From assembly GCA_902778665.1 (NCBI GenBank), contig CACYYN010000011.1, positions 1 through 60,475 of the forward strand: a DNA stretch of 60,475 bases, in the 5' to 3' direction. Positions 8,159 through 16,294 of the stretch are shown here, in pieces. The DNA is from Oscillospiraceae bacterium. Its GTDB lineage: Bacteria > Bacillota > Clostridia > Oscillospirales > Oscillospiraceae. Every line of letters starts with the position of its first letter. The stretch's first letter is position 1. A program made the translations under genes and the position numbers. The notes beneath the pieces are model-generated. The model did no database searches, was not told the DNA's origin, and saw only the letters and a program-made list of their open reading frames with translations.

Positions 8159-9004
8159 ATGAAAATTGACTTTAAAAATATTGGCTGCCTGCCGGGATAT
8201 CCCGGCAGGCAGTTGATTCTCACGCTGGTGATGATTCTGATGCTTCTGCTGCCCTTTTCGGTGGCAGAGGCGGAGGAAAACACGGCTGCACAACGGGGCA
8301 AAGAGGCACTGACTGCCACGGGCCATGCACAGTTTCTGCAGTTTCCGGAAGAGGAGGATTATCTGCCGGAAATGAAAACCCTCTATGCACGCAAAGCCTT
8401 TCACGCACCCTGCCTTGAGGTGAAGGAAGTGCCGGATCAGAAGGTGATGGGACGGAACATGCCCTATCTCTATGAGGGGACGGCCGTCACGGTAGTTGCC
8501 GAGCAGGGAGAAATGTCCTGCATCATCTATCCCGGCAGCAACAACAAAACCTATTGCGGCTGGATCAGAAGCATCCGCCTGCTGGAGGAATTCCCCGGGG
8601 AACAGTACACAGCCAGTACAGAGCCGGCGTCTGGTGAAAGAACGGTAAGGGAAGACATCACCTGCTCCTGGGGAGAGCTGGGATATGCGAAATACTGGCA
8701 TCCCTATACCAAGCTTTCAAGCGAGGTGCAAAACTGCATCGGCTTTACGCTGGAGTATCAGATGATTGCGGAAAACACGGAAAAGTGGGGCAATATCTTC
8801 GGCGACAGAGTCATCATGATCTGTTCTGGGCAGGAATGGATTGAGGTAGGCCGATTCCCCTATCCGGAGCAGGGTGCCGTAAAGGTGCAGGTGTGGCTGG
8901 AGGAGCCGGAGACCGTCACGGCAGTCTGCACGAGAGCACAGTGCCTTGAGCCGGACACACCCGATATCCGGCAGCTTGCCTATGATTTCATCACTGCCGG
9001 ATAA
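8159..9004 (+). CDS. secreted protein with a possible SH3-like domain, function unknown
   Basis: Not recognised as a named family. The frame encodes 281 residues with a signal peptide whose charged region ends in GRQ, a hydrophobic core LILTLVMILMLLLPF and cleavage near AEA-EEN. Residues about 85-125 (ending YCGWIRSIRLLEEF) look like an SH3b-type surface domain; the rest is beta-rich. The start is uncertain: ATG 8159 has no ribosome site and a 28-bp perfect palindrome lies at codons 9-18, while ATG 8231 would leave a signal peptide with no charged region. It converges with the FtsX gene with a 3-base gap and may be the extracellular component of this island. Confidence 0.55.
   Translation: MKIDFKNIGCLPGYPGRQLILTLVMILMLLLPFSVAEAEENTAAQRGKEALTATGHAQFLQFPEEEDYLPEMKTLYARKAFHAPCLEVKEVPDQKVMGRNMPYLYEGTAVTVVAEQGEMSCIIYPGSNNKTYCGWIRSIRLLEEFPGEQYTASTEPASGERTVREDITCSWGELGYAKYWHPYTKLSSEVQNCIGFTLEYQMIAENTEKWGNIFGDRVIMICSGQEWIEVGRFPYPEQGAVKVQVWLEEPETVTAVCTRAQCLEPDTPDIRQLAYDFITAG
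8185..8212. terminator. 28-bp perfect palindrome, probable bidirectional terminator
   Basis: Perfect inverted repeat built from CTGCCTGCCGGGAT and its complement with no loop bases to spare. On the minus strand it is followed by CCAATATTTTT, a reasonable U-tract; on the plus strand by TTGATTCT. It could end CNB transcription or leftward read-through from the FtsX operon. It lies inside the first codons of the secreted-protein frame. Confidence 0.5.
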
Positions 9005-9007
9005 AGC

Positions 9008-11890
9008 CTACTGAATGTCATTCAGCTTCAGCTTGCGGATGCGCCGCAGGGCAAACCCGTTGGTGACCCCTGAAAAAACAAAGGTAAAGAGGGCGGAAAA
9101 GAGGAAGGATTCCAGCCGAGGTTCACGGATGGCCTGAAGGTCCGGCGTTTCGAGAATATGGAGAATGCGAGATCCCATCAATCCGCCTAAAGCCAGCCCG
9201 ATGGCAGTGCCAAGAACGGTGGTGACAATCAGGTCCAGCTGCAGATAGCGGATGCACTCCCCGATGGAAAAGCCGTTGATGCACATGATGGTGAGTTCCG
9301 GCGTCTTTCGCTGGATGAAGGTGACCGTGAAGTTTGCCACGATAAAACAGGCCATCATAGCGGCAATCATCAGCATCAGATACACCACGAAATTCAGCGA
9401 GGCGTTGAACTGCTCAATCAGTGTGCGACCGGCCGCAGCATCATTCACAGCCAGAATACCGGGGACGTCAGCAAACCACTGCTGAACCTCAGAAAGGGGC
9501 ATACCGCCTGTTTTGACAAAAAAGCAGTTGGGAGCGGAGGGTGTATCGAAGATTTTTTCATACCCCTGGGGCGTCAGGAAGAAGATCTGGCCGAAGTAGT
9601 TTTCAAACACATCGGAAACCCGGACTTCCCGCCGGTTCATCCCGGAGGAGAACACCGTGACTGCCCCGCCCGAGTTGATGCCGTAATATTCCGAGAAGCG
9701 CCTCGGCACCAGTGCACCCTCATCCGGCAATTCGAGAGGCTCAGAAGTAAGAATCGAACGGAGATGATAAAACCCGTCCAGCGATCCCCTCTCGGCCACA
9801 ATCAGGGTGAGGGGGTTGAGCTTACCGTTAAACGCAAAAACAGTGCTCTCCTTACGCACGGGCACATACTGCAGGCTGGTCTGATCCAGCCTGTTTTTAA
9901 TTGTCTCTGCGGTTTCCTCCCCTGCAACGGTTTCAAAGAGGATTTCCGCATCATAGGTCATGATATCACCGAACTGCCGGACCGGAATACCGCTGATGCC
10001 GTAGCGAATGGTGAAGCCCACTACCATCAGCACACAGCCACCCGCAATGCTGACAATGGTGACCAGAACACGGTTTTTATCCGTCATCATATTACGTAGA
10101 ATCAGCCGGAAAAAGAGACTGCGTTTTGCGGATGAACCCCGTTTTCTACGCCCGGAGGAGATGGACGAGCCCTGTATCAGACTCAGGGCAGATTGGCGAA
10201 GCAGCCCGGCACAACCCAGATACACCGCCAGGAAAGAGACAATGAGTCCTCCGCCCAACACAATGGCCGTATCTGTTTTCAGGAAAGACTTCGTGCCGAC
10301 ACCGTAGTTCAGATGGGCTTCATAAGAGCTCAGCACTGCCCGCTGCATCGGGAGGTAGGCCAGCCCTACACCAAGCCCCACACCAAGCAGCACAGCGAAG
10401 CATGCAAAAAAGAGATATTTTGCAAAAATCTCCCGGTTAAAGAGGCCCAGAGCCTTATTCACGCCGATGAGCTTTCGCTGCTGCTCCACCATACGGGATA
10501 TGGTGGCATAGATAACCAGTGCACCCACAATGAGAAAGATGACGGAGAAAGACATGCTGAGAGAAGCAAGCTTGTTTGAATTTGCAATGCCGTAGACGAA
10601 GCCGGGATTGGTGTTGTTGTCAAACACAACCCACCGGCAGGTGCCGACGGAATTCATTTTATCTTTCGCGTCAGCAAGCTGCTGCTCCCCGTCTTTGATC
10701 TGCTGTTCCCCGTCTCTGATCTGCTGCTCCCCTTCCTGCAGCTGCTTTTTGCCCTTCTCAAAACGGGTGAGGCCGTCCAGATATTCCTCGCCGGAGTAAT
10801 ACCAGTCGTTCCGTTTTTTCTCCAGCTCCTTTTCGGCAAAGTCAAAAAGCATCTCAAGGCTGGAGCCGTTTAAGTGATCCGCCATCCAGGCATACTTGGG
10901 GAATTGAGCTGCAACTTCAGTGTCTACAGTGCCTGTGTCGATCATACGCTGGGTTCTGGCCAGCAGATAGCCGGTATAATCCAGCAGCTCCTTCATATGG
11001 CCCAGCTGCTCTTCGGCTGCTTCCAGTTCACGCCGGCCGTCTTCCAGTTTTTTCATAGACGCACGAAGCTGTTCCCTGGCAGCTTCGATTTTTTCTTCCC
11101 CTTCACGAATCTGGTCTTCAAATCCGCTTCGGAGATCGTCACTCCGCATGGGAGCACGCACGTCTGCTAACGTCTCCAGATCAGCAATCACTTCGTCTAT
11201 GAAGTTGTTATAATCCTCTCCGTACCGATCCTCCGGTGCACCGTCAATCCGGAGGCGGGCCTTCATGAATGCCCCGTTCAGACCTTCCAGATTGAAAGCG
11301 TTCTCCGGCACCATCAGGTAAGGCGTTACCGGAACCAGATAGCTGAAATGATCCGGCGAATAGACGATGCCGGTGACGGTAAAGCTGTGAACAGCCAGCG
11401 GATCCACTTCCATCAGAGCATCACAGCTCACCGTGATGCTCTGGCCGACGGAATACCCGTCCTCATCCGCCAGCTTTTTCTCAATAGCGCATTCGTCTGC
11501 CCGTTCCGGCAGGCGCCCTTCAACAAGAATCGGTTTTGAAATATCTCCGGGCAGGCTGATCACCGTGACGTCACCCTCACGGTCCATCACGGGAAGATCC
11601 CCCTCCACCTGCCAGACACGCTCCGCTTCCCTCACATTTTCGAGTGCCCGGATAGCGTCCAGGTCCTCATCCGTCATCAGCATGGTGGAGGTGACCTCCA
11701 CATCCCAGAATCCGGTGCGGTTAAAGAAGCTCAATGCGTCTTTTTTCAGTGTGGCGGCGGAATAGACGATGCCGAGATAGGCCAGGGCTGCCAGCAGGCC
11801 GATCATCACAATGGAAATAAAAGCGACAAATTCCTTTCGGATATTGCGCCTTGCATCCAGAAACTGCGTTTTTTTCATCTTACCATACAA
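9008..11890 (-). CDS. large FtsX-family ABC permease with extracellular coiled coil
   Basis: Permease of 960 residues. The start at 11890 (MYGKMKK) is supported by AAAGGA 6 bases upstream and an 11-base overlap with the ATPase gene. N-terminal membrane segment (about 20-45), then a long extracellular region that includes heptad-rich helices (about 255-300 and 365-400, with EGEQQI-DGEQQI-DGEQQL repeats). Three membrane segments surround 440-560, then a second periplasmic-type domain and the C-terminal FtsX segments (about 830-945). This layout resembles large Firmicute FtsX proteins that handle lipids, cell-wall enzymes or peptides. Its partner is the GAF-ABC ATPase, so the exporter appears to be gated by a small-molecule sensor. 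Confidence 0.87.
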   Translation of the reverse strand: MYGKMKKTQFLDARRNIRKEFVAFISIVMIGLLAALAYLGIVYSAATLKKDALSFFNRTGFWDVEVTSTMLMTDEDLDAIRALENVREAERVWQVEGDLPVMDREGDVTVISLPGDISKPILVEGRLPERADECAIEKKLADEDGYSVGQSITVSCDALMEVDPLAVHSFTVTGIVYSPDHFSYLVPVTPYLMVPENAFNLEGLNGAFMKARLRIDGAPEDRYGEDYNNFIDEVIADLETLADVRAPMRSDDLRSGFEDQIREGEEKIEAAREQLRASMKKLEDGRRELEAAEEQLGHMKELLDYTGYLLARTQRMIDTGTVDTEVAAQFPKYAWMADHLNGSSLEMLFDFAEKELEKKRNDWYYSGEEYLDGLTRFEKGKKQLQEGEQQIRDGEQQIKDGEQQLADAKDKMNSVGTCRWVVFDNNTNPGFVYGIANSNKLASLSMSFSVIFLIVGALVIYATISRMVEQQRKLIGVNKALGLFNREIFAKYLFFACFAVLLGVGLGVGLAYLPMQRAVLSSYEAHLNYGVGTKSFLKTDTAIVLGGGLIVSFLAVYLGCAGLLRQSALSLIQGSSISSGRRKRGSSAKRSLFFRLILRNMMTDKNRVLVTIVSIAGGCVLMVVGFTIRYGISGIPVRQFGDIMTYDAEILFETVAGEETAETIKNRLDQTSLQYVPVRKESTVFAFNGKLNPLTLIVAERGSLDGFYHLRSILTSEPLELPDEGALVPRRFSEYYGINSGGAVTVFSSGMNRREVRVSDVFENYFGQIFFLTPQGYEKIFDTPSAPNCFFVKTGGMPLSEVQQWFADVPGILAVNDAAAGRTLIEQFNASLNFVVYLMLMIAAMMACFIVANFTVTFIQRKTPELTIMCINGFSIGECIRYLQLDLIVTTVLGTAIGLALGGLMGSRILHILETPDLQAIREPRLESFLFSALFTFVFSGVTNGFALRRIRKLKLNDIQ
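10679..10741 (-). repeat. three tandem 21-bp repeats encoding heptads
   Basis: Three near-identical 21-base units within the FtsX gene encode EGEQQIR, DGEQQIK and DGEQQLA. They are in phase with a coiled-coil heptad, so copy number could vary without breaking the frame. Confidence 0.75.
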
Positions 11891-13118
11891 GATCCTTTGC
11901 CGCTGCCGGATGAAGATTGACCCGGATGCTGGCGATCATGCCGTTTCTCAGTTTTACAACCCGGTTTGCCATGCGGGCGATCTCCGGATTGTGAGTGATC
12001 ATCACAACGGTCGCTCCCCTGCTCTGCACGATCTGCTCAAACACCGAGAGCACCTCAATGCTGGTCTGATAATCCAGAGCTGCAGTGGGCTCATCGGCAA
12101 AAATAATCTTCGGCTTTTTCACAATGGCGCGTGCGATGGAAACTCTCTGCTGCTGCCCGCCAGACAGTGCCGCCGGGAAGTTATCGGCCCGGTCTGTCAG
12201 GCCCACCTTTGCAATGGCTTCTGCAGCCGGCATGGGGTCCTTCACCAGATCCGCAATGAACTGGACGTTTTCCTGCGCCGTCAGATTCGGCATGAGATTA
12301 TACTGCTGAAATACAAACCCCATATATTCCCGGCGAAATATCGTAAGCTCGGCATCGGTCGGCCGTGAGAAGTCCTTCCCGTCGATCATCAGGCTGCCGT
12401 CCGTGAGCTGATCCATGCCGCCGATGATGTTCACCAGGGTTGACTTGCCGCAGCCGGATTCCCCGAGAATCACCACAAATTCATTTTTATAAAGCTCCAG
12501 ATTGATCCCCTTGAGCACACGGATAACACCTTCCCCCGAGGGGAACTCCTTGATCACATTGCGAAGGGTGATGAGCACATCCTTTTTTTCTCCCACGGAG
12601 ACGGCAAAGCCCTTTTCCTCCATGGTGATTGCCGCAAGAGCCGCAATACGCTCACAAAGCTGCACCTCTTCCTCATCGTAGGAAGATCCGTCCGTTTTGT
12701 TGGCAATCTGAATGCAACCCAGTGTCTGGCCGGGGCTCTTCACAGGCACGCACAGCATATTGCGAACCTGCGGGCCGCAATCGTCAAGCACACTGCCGGG
12801 ATAGTCCTCCGTGAGGGTGTCCCGGATGAGGAGTGTTTTTCCGCTGCGTGTCACAGTGCCTTCCACCCCGAGGCCGTTTTCCACGGTGATATTGGTGAAG
12901 CTGACAGGCCCGATATGGCAGAGAGGCATAAGAAGGTTTGTGTCCTTCGCCAGAAGCCAGATGGCACCTTCCTCACACTTCAGAACGCTGACAATCATCT
13001 CCAGAGCACCGTTGAGAGCCTCTGTAATATCATCCGTCTCCAGCACAAGCCGCAGAAGATTCATCAGTTCGCCGAGAAGCCGATTGTTTTTCACGCGATT
13101 CACCGCCTCAGTCATCAT
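11880..13118 (-). CDS. GAF domain-ABC ATPase fusion (MacB/LolD type)
   Basis: Protein of 412 residues in two parts. Residues 10-170 form a GAF domain (GAIWLLAKD, GLGVEGTV, MLCVPVKSPGQTLGCIQIANK, then the closing helix). Residues 180-412 form an ABC ATPase with Walker A GESGCGKST (219-227), QQYNLMPNLT Q-loop, LSGGQQQRVSIARAI signature (318-332), IIFADEPTAALD Walker B and MITHN H-loop. GAF domains bind small ligands, in several enzymes cyclic nucleotides, and this locus encodes a cyclase and CNB proteins. I infer ligand-controlled ATPase activity. Two ATG codons start the gene, with no clear ribosome site. It overlaps the permease gene by 11 bases. Confidence 0.88.
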   Translation of the reverse strand: MMTEAVNRVKNNRLLGELMNLLRLVLETDDITEALNGALEMIVSVLKCEEGAIWLLAKDTNLLMPLCHIGPVSFTNITVENGLGVEGTVTRSGKTLLIRDTLTEDYPGSVLDDCGPQVRNMLCVPVKSPGQTLGCIQIANKTDGSSYDEEEVQLCERIAALAAITMEEKGFAVSVGEKKDVLITLRNVIKEFPSGEGVIRVLKGINLELYKNEFVVILGESGCGKSTLVNIIGGMDQLTDGSLMIDGKDFSRPTDAELTIFRREYMGFVFQQYNLMPNLTAQENVQFIADLVKDPMPAAEAIAKVGLTDRADNFPAALSGGQQQRVSIARAIVKKPKIIFADEPTAALDYQTSIEVLSVFEQIVQSRGATVVMITHNPEIARMANRVVKLRNGMIASIRVNLHPAAAKDLVW

Positions 13119-13149
13119 GGTAATGCAACATGTAACTTCTTAAATCATT

Positions 13150-13178
13150 ATTATAGCAGAAAGCAACCATCCTTTCCA
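13150..13178 (-). promoter_or_regulatory. promoter for GAF-ABC/FtsX operon
   Basis: -10 TATAAT (13150-13155) with a poor -35 (TGGAAA, 13173-13178) at 17 bp; the weak -35 suggests an activator may be needed. Confidence 0.45.
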
Positions 13179-13182
13179 CGAA

Positions 13183-13211
13183 AAAATTAAGGCCTGCCGG
13201 GATCAGCAGGC
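13183..13211 (-). terminator. terminator downstream of the lipoprotein gene
   Basis: GCCTGC/GCAGGC stem followed on the minus strand by CCTTAATTTTTT. A second hairpin (AGGCAGGG/CCCTGCCT, 13238-13257) lies between it and the stop codon. Confidence 0.65.
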
Positions 13212-13271
13212 TATTCTTTTGCGCAAGGGATGTCATCAGGCAGGGTCTCCCCTGCCTGTTTTCGTTCAGAT

Positions 13272-13967
13272 TCAGTTTCCGAGGGGTGAGATGGTTTTCA
13301 CCATATAGGAAAAACGTCTCAAATAGCCTTCCGATTCCGTGATATAGCAATGGGCGGTGGCCACGATGCATCCGTCGGACGCCGGGATGATATACACTGC
13401 CTGCAGATGCTCCGGCATCTGGTCGGTGTTTTTGATCTGAGAAGCTTCAATGTAAATGCACTCATCGATTCTGCCGTGCTCAAAGGGACCACGGTAGATT
13501 TCAAATTCCCTGGACAGGGTCTCGCTGACAGCATCAGCTGCTGCCTGGGCGTTTTTAGATTCGTGCCTTACCTCAAGATAATTTTCGGGAACCTTTTCAT
13601 CGTCCCACACGGAGAAAAAGGATTCCCCATCCGCTTCACTTTTCCTCTTGAAGAAATCATAGTCATAGTCCATCTCAAACCCGGCAGTCTGATTCACGAG
13701 GTGCTCGTAATGGACCGGCTCCTCCATGCCTTCGATCATGATAACGGAATCAAAACGCTCACCGTCCTGCCTGCGAGGTTCGGCTGCGGAGGGCACAGAA
13801 ACCGGGGTCGCGGTCGTTGGAACAGATTCCGCCGGAGCCTGCGTTACTGCAGCAGCCTGGGGCATCGTTGTCGGTGTTTCGTTTATAACCGGGCGTGCTT
13901 TTCCGCAGGTGGTCAGAGAAAGGAGCATCACTGTGGAAAGGGCGAAGGCCAATAATCTGTTTTTCAT
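13272..13967 (-). CDS. putative lipoprotein of unknown function
   Basis: Protein of 231 residues, family not recognised. MKNRLLAFALSTVMLLSLTTC gives a lipoprotein-type signal peptide with Cys21; the -1 residue is Thr rather than Gly/Ala/Ser, so lipidation is likely but not certain. A Thr/Ala/Pro-rich tether (about 22-65) leads to a compact mixed alpha/beta domain (about 75-231) with aromatic residues (YDYDFFKR) and a C-terminal strand RRFSYMVKTISPLG. It is a single-gene unit with its own promoter and terminator. Confidence 0.65.
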   Translation of the reverse strand: MKNRLLAFALSTVMLLSLTTCGKARPVINETPTTMPQAAAVTQAPAESVPTTATPVSVPSAAEPRRQDGERFDSVIMIEGMEEPVHYEHLVNQTAGFEMDYDYDFFKRKSEADGESFFSVWDDEKVPENYLEVRHESKNAQAAADAVSETLSREFEIYRGPFEHGRIDECIYIEASQIKNTDQMPEHLQAVYIIPASDGCIVATAHCYITESEGYLRRFSYMVKTISPLGN

Positions 13968-13997
13968 GGTTTCCTCCAGTCGTGTTATGCTGAGGAG

Positions 13998-14026
13998 ATT
14001 ATAGTCTCTTTCCGCAGAGAACGCAA
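13998..14026 (-). promoter_or_regulatory. promoter for the lipoprotein gene
   Basis: -35 TTGCGT (14021-14026), 17-bp spacer, -10 TATAAT (13998-14003), about 30 bases before the start codon. Confidence 0.6.
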
Positions 14027-14131
14027 GGAGATTTACAGAGACCGGAAATCATTCACCAGAGGACCAGGCCAGAATATCAGTGCCCGGCCGCCTGAAGTGC
14101 ATCAAGGAGATACTCCCACCACTCCTTATCC

Positions 14132-14160
14132 TTGACTGAGCCGGAAAGACATGAGATAAT
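14132..14160 (+). promoter_or_regulatory. promoter for the aldolase gene
   Basis: -35 TTGACT (14132-14137), 17-bp spacer, -10 GATAAT (14155-14160), 41 bases before the ATG. Confidence 0.6.
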
Positions 14161-14201
14161 AGATTTGATGGGATCAACGGTATGAAAAGAGGAAAGGGAA
14201 A

Positions 14202-14975
14202 ATGGAAACTTTCAGAGAGAAATTGAAGGCCGGGAAGCATCTGATCGGCTTCGAGGTCGATTTATGTGATGCATGCATTTCGGAGATGGTGGGGATGCTC
14301 GGATATGATTATATCTGGATCGACACGGAGCATGAGGCCATGGATTATCAGACCGTGCTGATGCAGATTATAGCCTGCAAGGCTGCCGGGAGTGCTTCGG
14401 TTGTGCGAATCCCCTTTAATGAGCCGTACCTTGCCAAACGGATTCTGGAGATGGGACCGGACGGGATAATCTTCCCCATGGTGAACTCGGCAAAAGAGGC
14501 TCAGGCCGCCATTGATGCCTGTCTCTACCCGCCCCTGGGCAAACGGGGATTCGGCCCGAGGCGTGCCTGCAGGTACGGAGCGGAAGATCTGTTTGATTAT
14601 ATCCGGGAAGCCCCGGAACGTACCTGCCGCTTTATCCAGCTTGAGCACGTGGATGCAATCCGTGATCTGGACAGCATGCTGCAGATACAGGGCATTGACG
14701 GCTTTATTGTCGGGCCCTGTGATCTCTCCGGCTCCATCGGGCATCTCAATGAGATATTCCACCCGGAGGTACTTGCACTGATTGATGAGGCGATTGCAAA
14801 ATGCCGGGAAGCCGGAATGCCGATCGGTGTTGCTGTTGGAGCCAACAGCGAAGAGGATGTGCGATTCTGGTTTGAACGCGGTTTTCAGTTTATCTCGGCA
14901 GGCAGCGACATCAGCGCAATTGTTAGCACGGCGAAAAAGCAGGCTGAAATGATGCGAAGAGTCTTCCATAACTGA
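14202..14975 (+). CDS. HpcH/HpaI-family class II pyruvate aldolase
   Basis: Protein of 257 residues, the full length of the family. It should cleave or form 4-hydroxy-2-oxo acids to pyruvate plus an aldehyde using a divalent metal. Catalytic and binding residues are visible: His44 in WIDTEH, Arg69 in VVRIPF, metal ligands Glu148 (IQLEH) and Asp174 (GPCDLSGSIG). The start has GGAAAGGGAAA just upstream. It stands alone between a lipoprotein gene and a convergent redox operon, so the natural aldehyde cannot be deduced; 2-keto-3-deoxy sugar acids or hydroxyheptenedioate are both known substrates in the family. Confidence 0.88.
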   Translation: METFREKLKAGKHLIGFEVDLCDACISEMVGMLGYDYIWIDTEHEAMDYQTVLMQIIACKAAGSASVVRIPFNEPYLAKRILEMGPDGIIFPMVNSAKEAQAAIDACLYPPLGKRGFGPRRACRYGAEDLFDYIREAPERTCRFIQLEHVDAIRDLDSMLQIQGIDGFIVGPCDLSGSIGHLNEIFHPEVLALIDEAIAKCREAGMPIGVAVGANSEEDVRFWFERGFQFISAGSDISAIVSTAKKQAEMMRRVFHN

Positions 14976-15013
14976 AAGGCACTTCCAATCCTGAAAAGCA
15001 ATCATAAAATTCG

Positions 15014-15044
15014 ATCCCGGTCCTCCGGAAAGGAGAACCGGGAT
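15014..15044. terminator. intergenic hairpin between convergent genes
   Basis: ATCCCGGT...ACCGGGAT stem with a GGAA tetraloop region and additional CTCC/GGAG pairs. It sits between the convergent aldolase and reductase genes; U-tracts are poor on both sides. Confidence 0.5.
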
Positions 15045-15069
15045 TGCTGATAGGGTGAGTTATGGGATT

Positions 15070-16293
15070 TTATTCCGTCGGATAAACACACAGCTCCACA
15101 TCACTGAGGGGGAAGCTGACGCAGGGGTGAATCCAGCCGTATTTTTCATCGGCGGCACGCCGGCCGTCTGCATCCTTCGGGACGTAGACACTGCCCTTTA
15201 CCAGCTTGGAATGGCACCAGCCGCATTCACCGCTGCGGCAGTGAGACGGGGCATGAATGCCGGCCTTTTCCATCGCCCAGAGGAGAGACTCCTCTGCCTT
15301 GCAGGGGACGGTCTGCTTTTCGCCGCGAATATCGACAGTGAGAATAAACTCCTTTCCCTTCTTTTCCGCAGGAAAATCCGCATTGTCGGAGGCCTTCAGA
15401 TAGTCGCCGGACATTTCCATGCGATAGCGACGCTTCGGGAGACCGAGCTTTTTCATCTCCCCTTCTTCAAACACGTACATCGCCTTGGGGCCGCACATAA
15501 AAACGGAATAATCTCCTTCGGGCGCATATTTTTGAATCAGCTCTGCGGTGAGAAAACCGTGTTCATAACCGGGCGCCTCCTCATGGGAGAGAACATGAAC
15601 CACTTTCACACGGCCGTTTGAACGGGAGGCCAGTTCTTCAATCTCGTCCTTGAGAAGAATACCGTCAGCCGTGCGGCTGCCGTAGAGAATCGTCAGGTCG
15701 AAATCCTCGATACCGTCAACAATGGCAGCAGCCATGGAATAAAAGGGTGTGATGCCAGAGCCTCCTGCGAGAGCCACAACATGCTTTGCGTCACGAAGAG
15801 ACTGATAATAGAATTCACCTAGGGGCCCGCTGATATCGACTTTGTCGCCCTGCTTCCAGGTGCCCAGGATATAGGCGGAGGCATAGGAGGGATTGGTGAG
15901 CTTGACGGTGAGAATATAGCTGTTGTTCTCCCTGCCCAGAGCATCCTTCGGGTTGGAGCGTATGGTGTAGGGCTTGCAGACCGTGGCACCGTCAATATTC
16001 AGAGAAACCGAAACATACTGGCTGGCCCGGAAATAGGCCAGTTCTGCGGTCCCCTTTTCCGCATCCGGCACAAGGGTGAAGCTTTTGGCATCGCCATGAT
16101 CCGTAACTTTTACGATGATGCAGTGCTGAACCGCCGGGTGCAGCCTTGCGGAAAGAATGTTGGCATTGAACATGGAATTTGCGATGGTATCAGGGGCTGC
16201 ATTGATGGCAGCGGTACGTGTTTTCACCTCGCCGAGGAACGGAAAGGGAGTCAGACCCTTCAGGGCCTTTTTGTCATAATTGTATTTTGCCAT
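15070..16293 (-). CDS. FAD/NAD(P)H oxidoreductase with C-terminal 2Fe-2S ferredoxin domain
   Basis: Protein of 407 residues: an N-terminal ferredoxin-reductase-type FAD domain (RASQYVSVSL and KPYTIRSNP, about 90-120), an NAD-binding domain (GGSGITPFYSM, then MCGPKAMY), and a plant-type 2Fe-2S domain with Cys352, Cys357, Cys360 and Cys391 (CRSGECGWC...HPC). It should pass electrons from NAD(P)H through FAD to the iron-sulfur centre. It begins 1 base after the stop of the phytoene-desaturase-like gene, so the pair probably forms one redox system, this protein supplying or accepting electrons for the flavoprotein. Confidence 0.85.
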   Translation of the reverse strand: MAKYNYDKKALKGLTPFPFLGEVKTRTAAINAAPDTIANSMFNANILSARLHPAVQHCIIVKVTDHGDAKSFTLVPDAEKGTAELAYFRASQYVSVSLNIDGATVCKPYTIRSNPKDALGRENNSYILTVKLTNPSYASAYILGTWKQGDKVDISGPLGEFYYQSLRDAKHVVALAGGSGITPFYSMAAAIVDGIEDFDLTILYGSRTADGILLKDEIEELASRSNGRVKVVHVLSHEEAPGYEHGFLTAELIQKYAPEGDYSVFMCGPKAMYVFEEGEMKKLGLPKRRYRMEMSGDYLKASDNADFPAEKKGKEFILTVDIRGEKQTVPCKAEESLLWAMEKAGIHAPSHCRSGECGWCHSKLVKGSVYVPKDADGRRAADEKYGWIHPCVSFPLSDVELCVYPTE

Positions 16294-16294
16294 C

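Noticed and set aside
10679-10741. Tandem 21-bp repeats considered as a CRISPR or minisatellite
   Set aside because: No spacers; the units are in frame and encode coiled-coil heptads of the FtsX protein.
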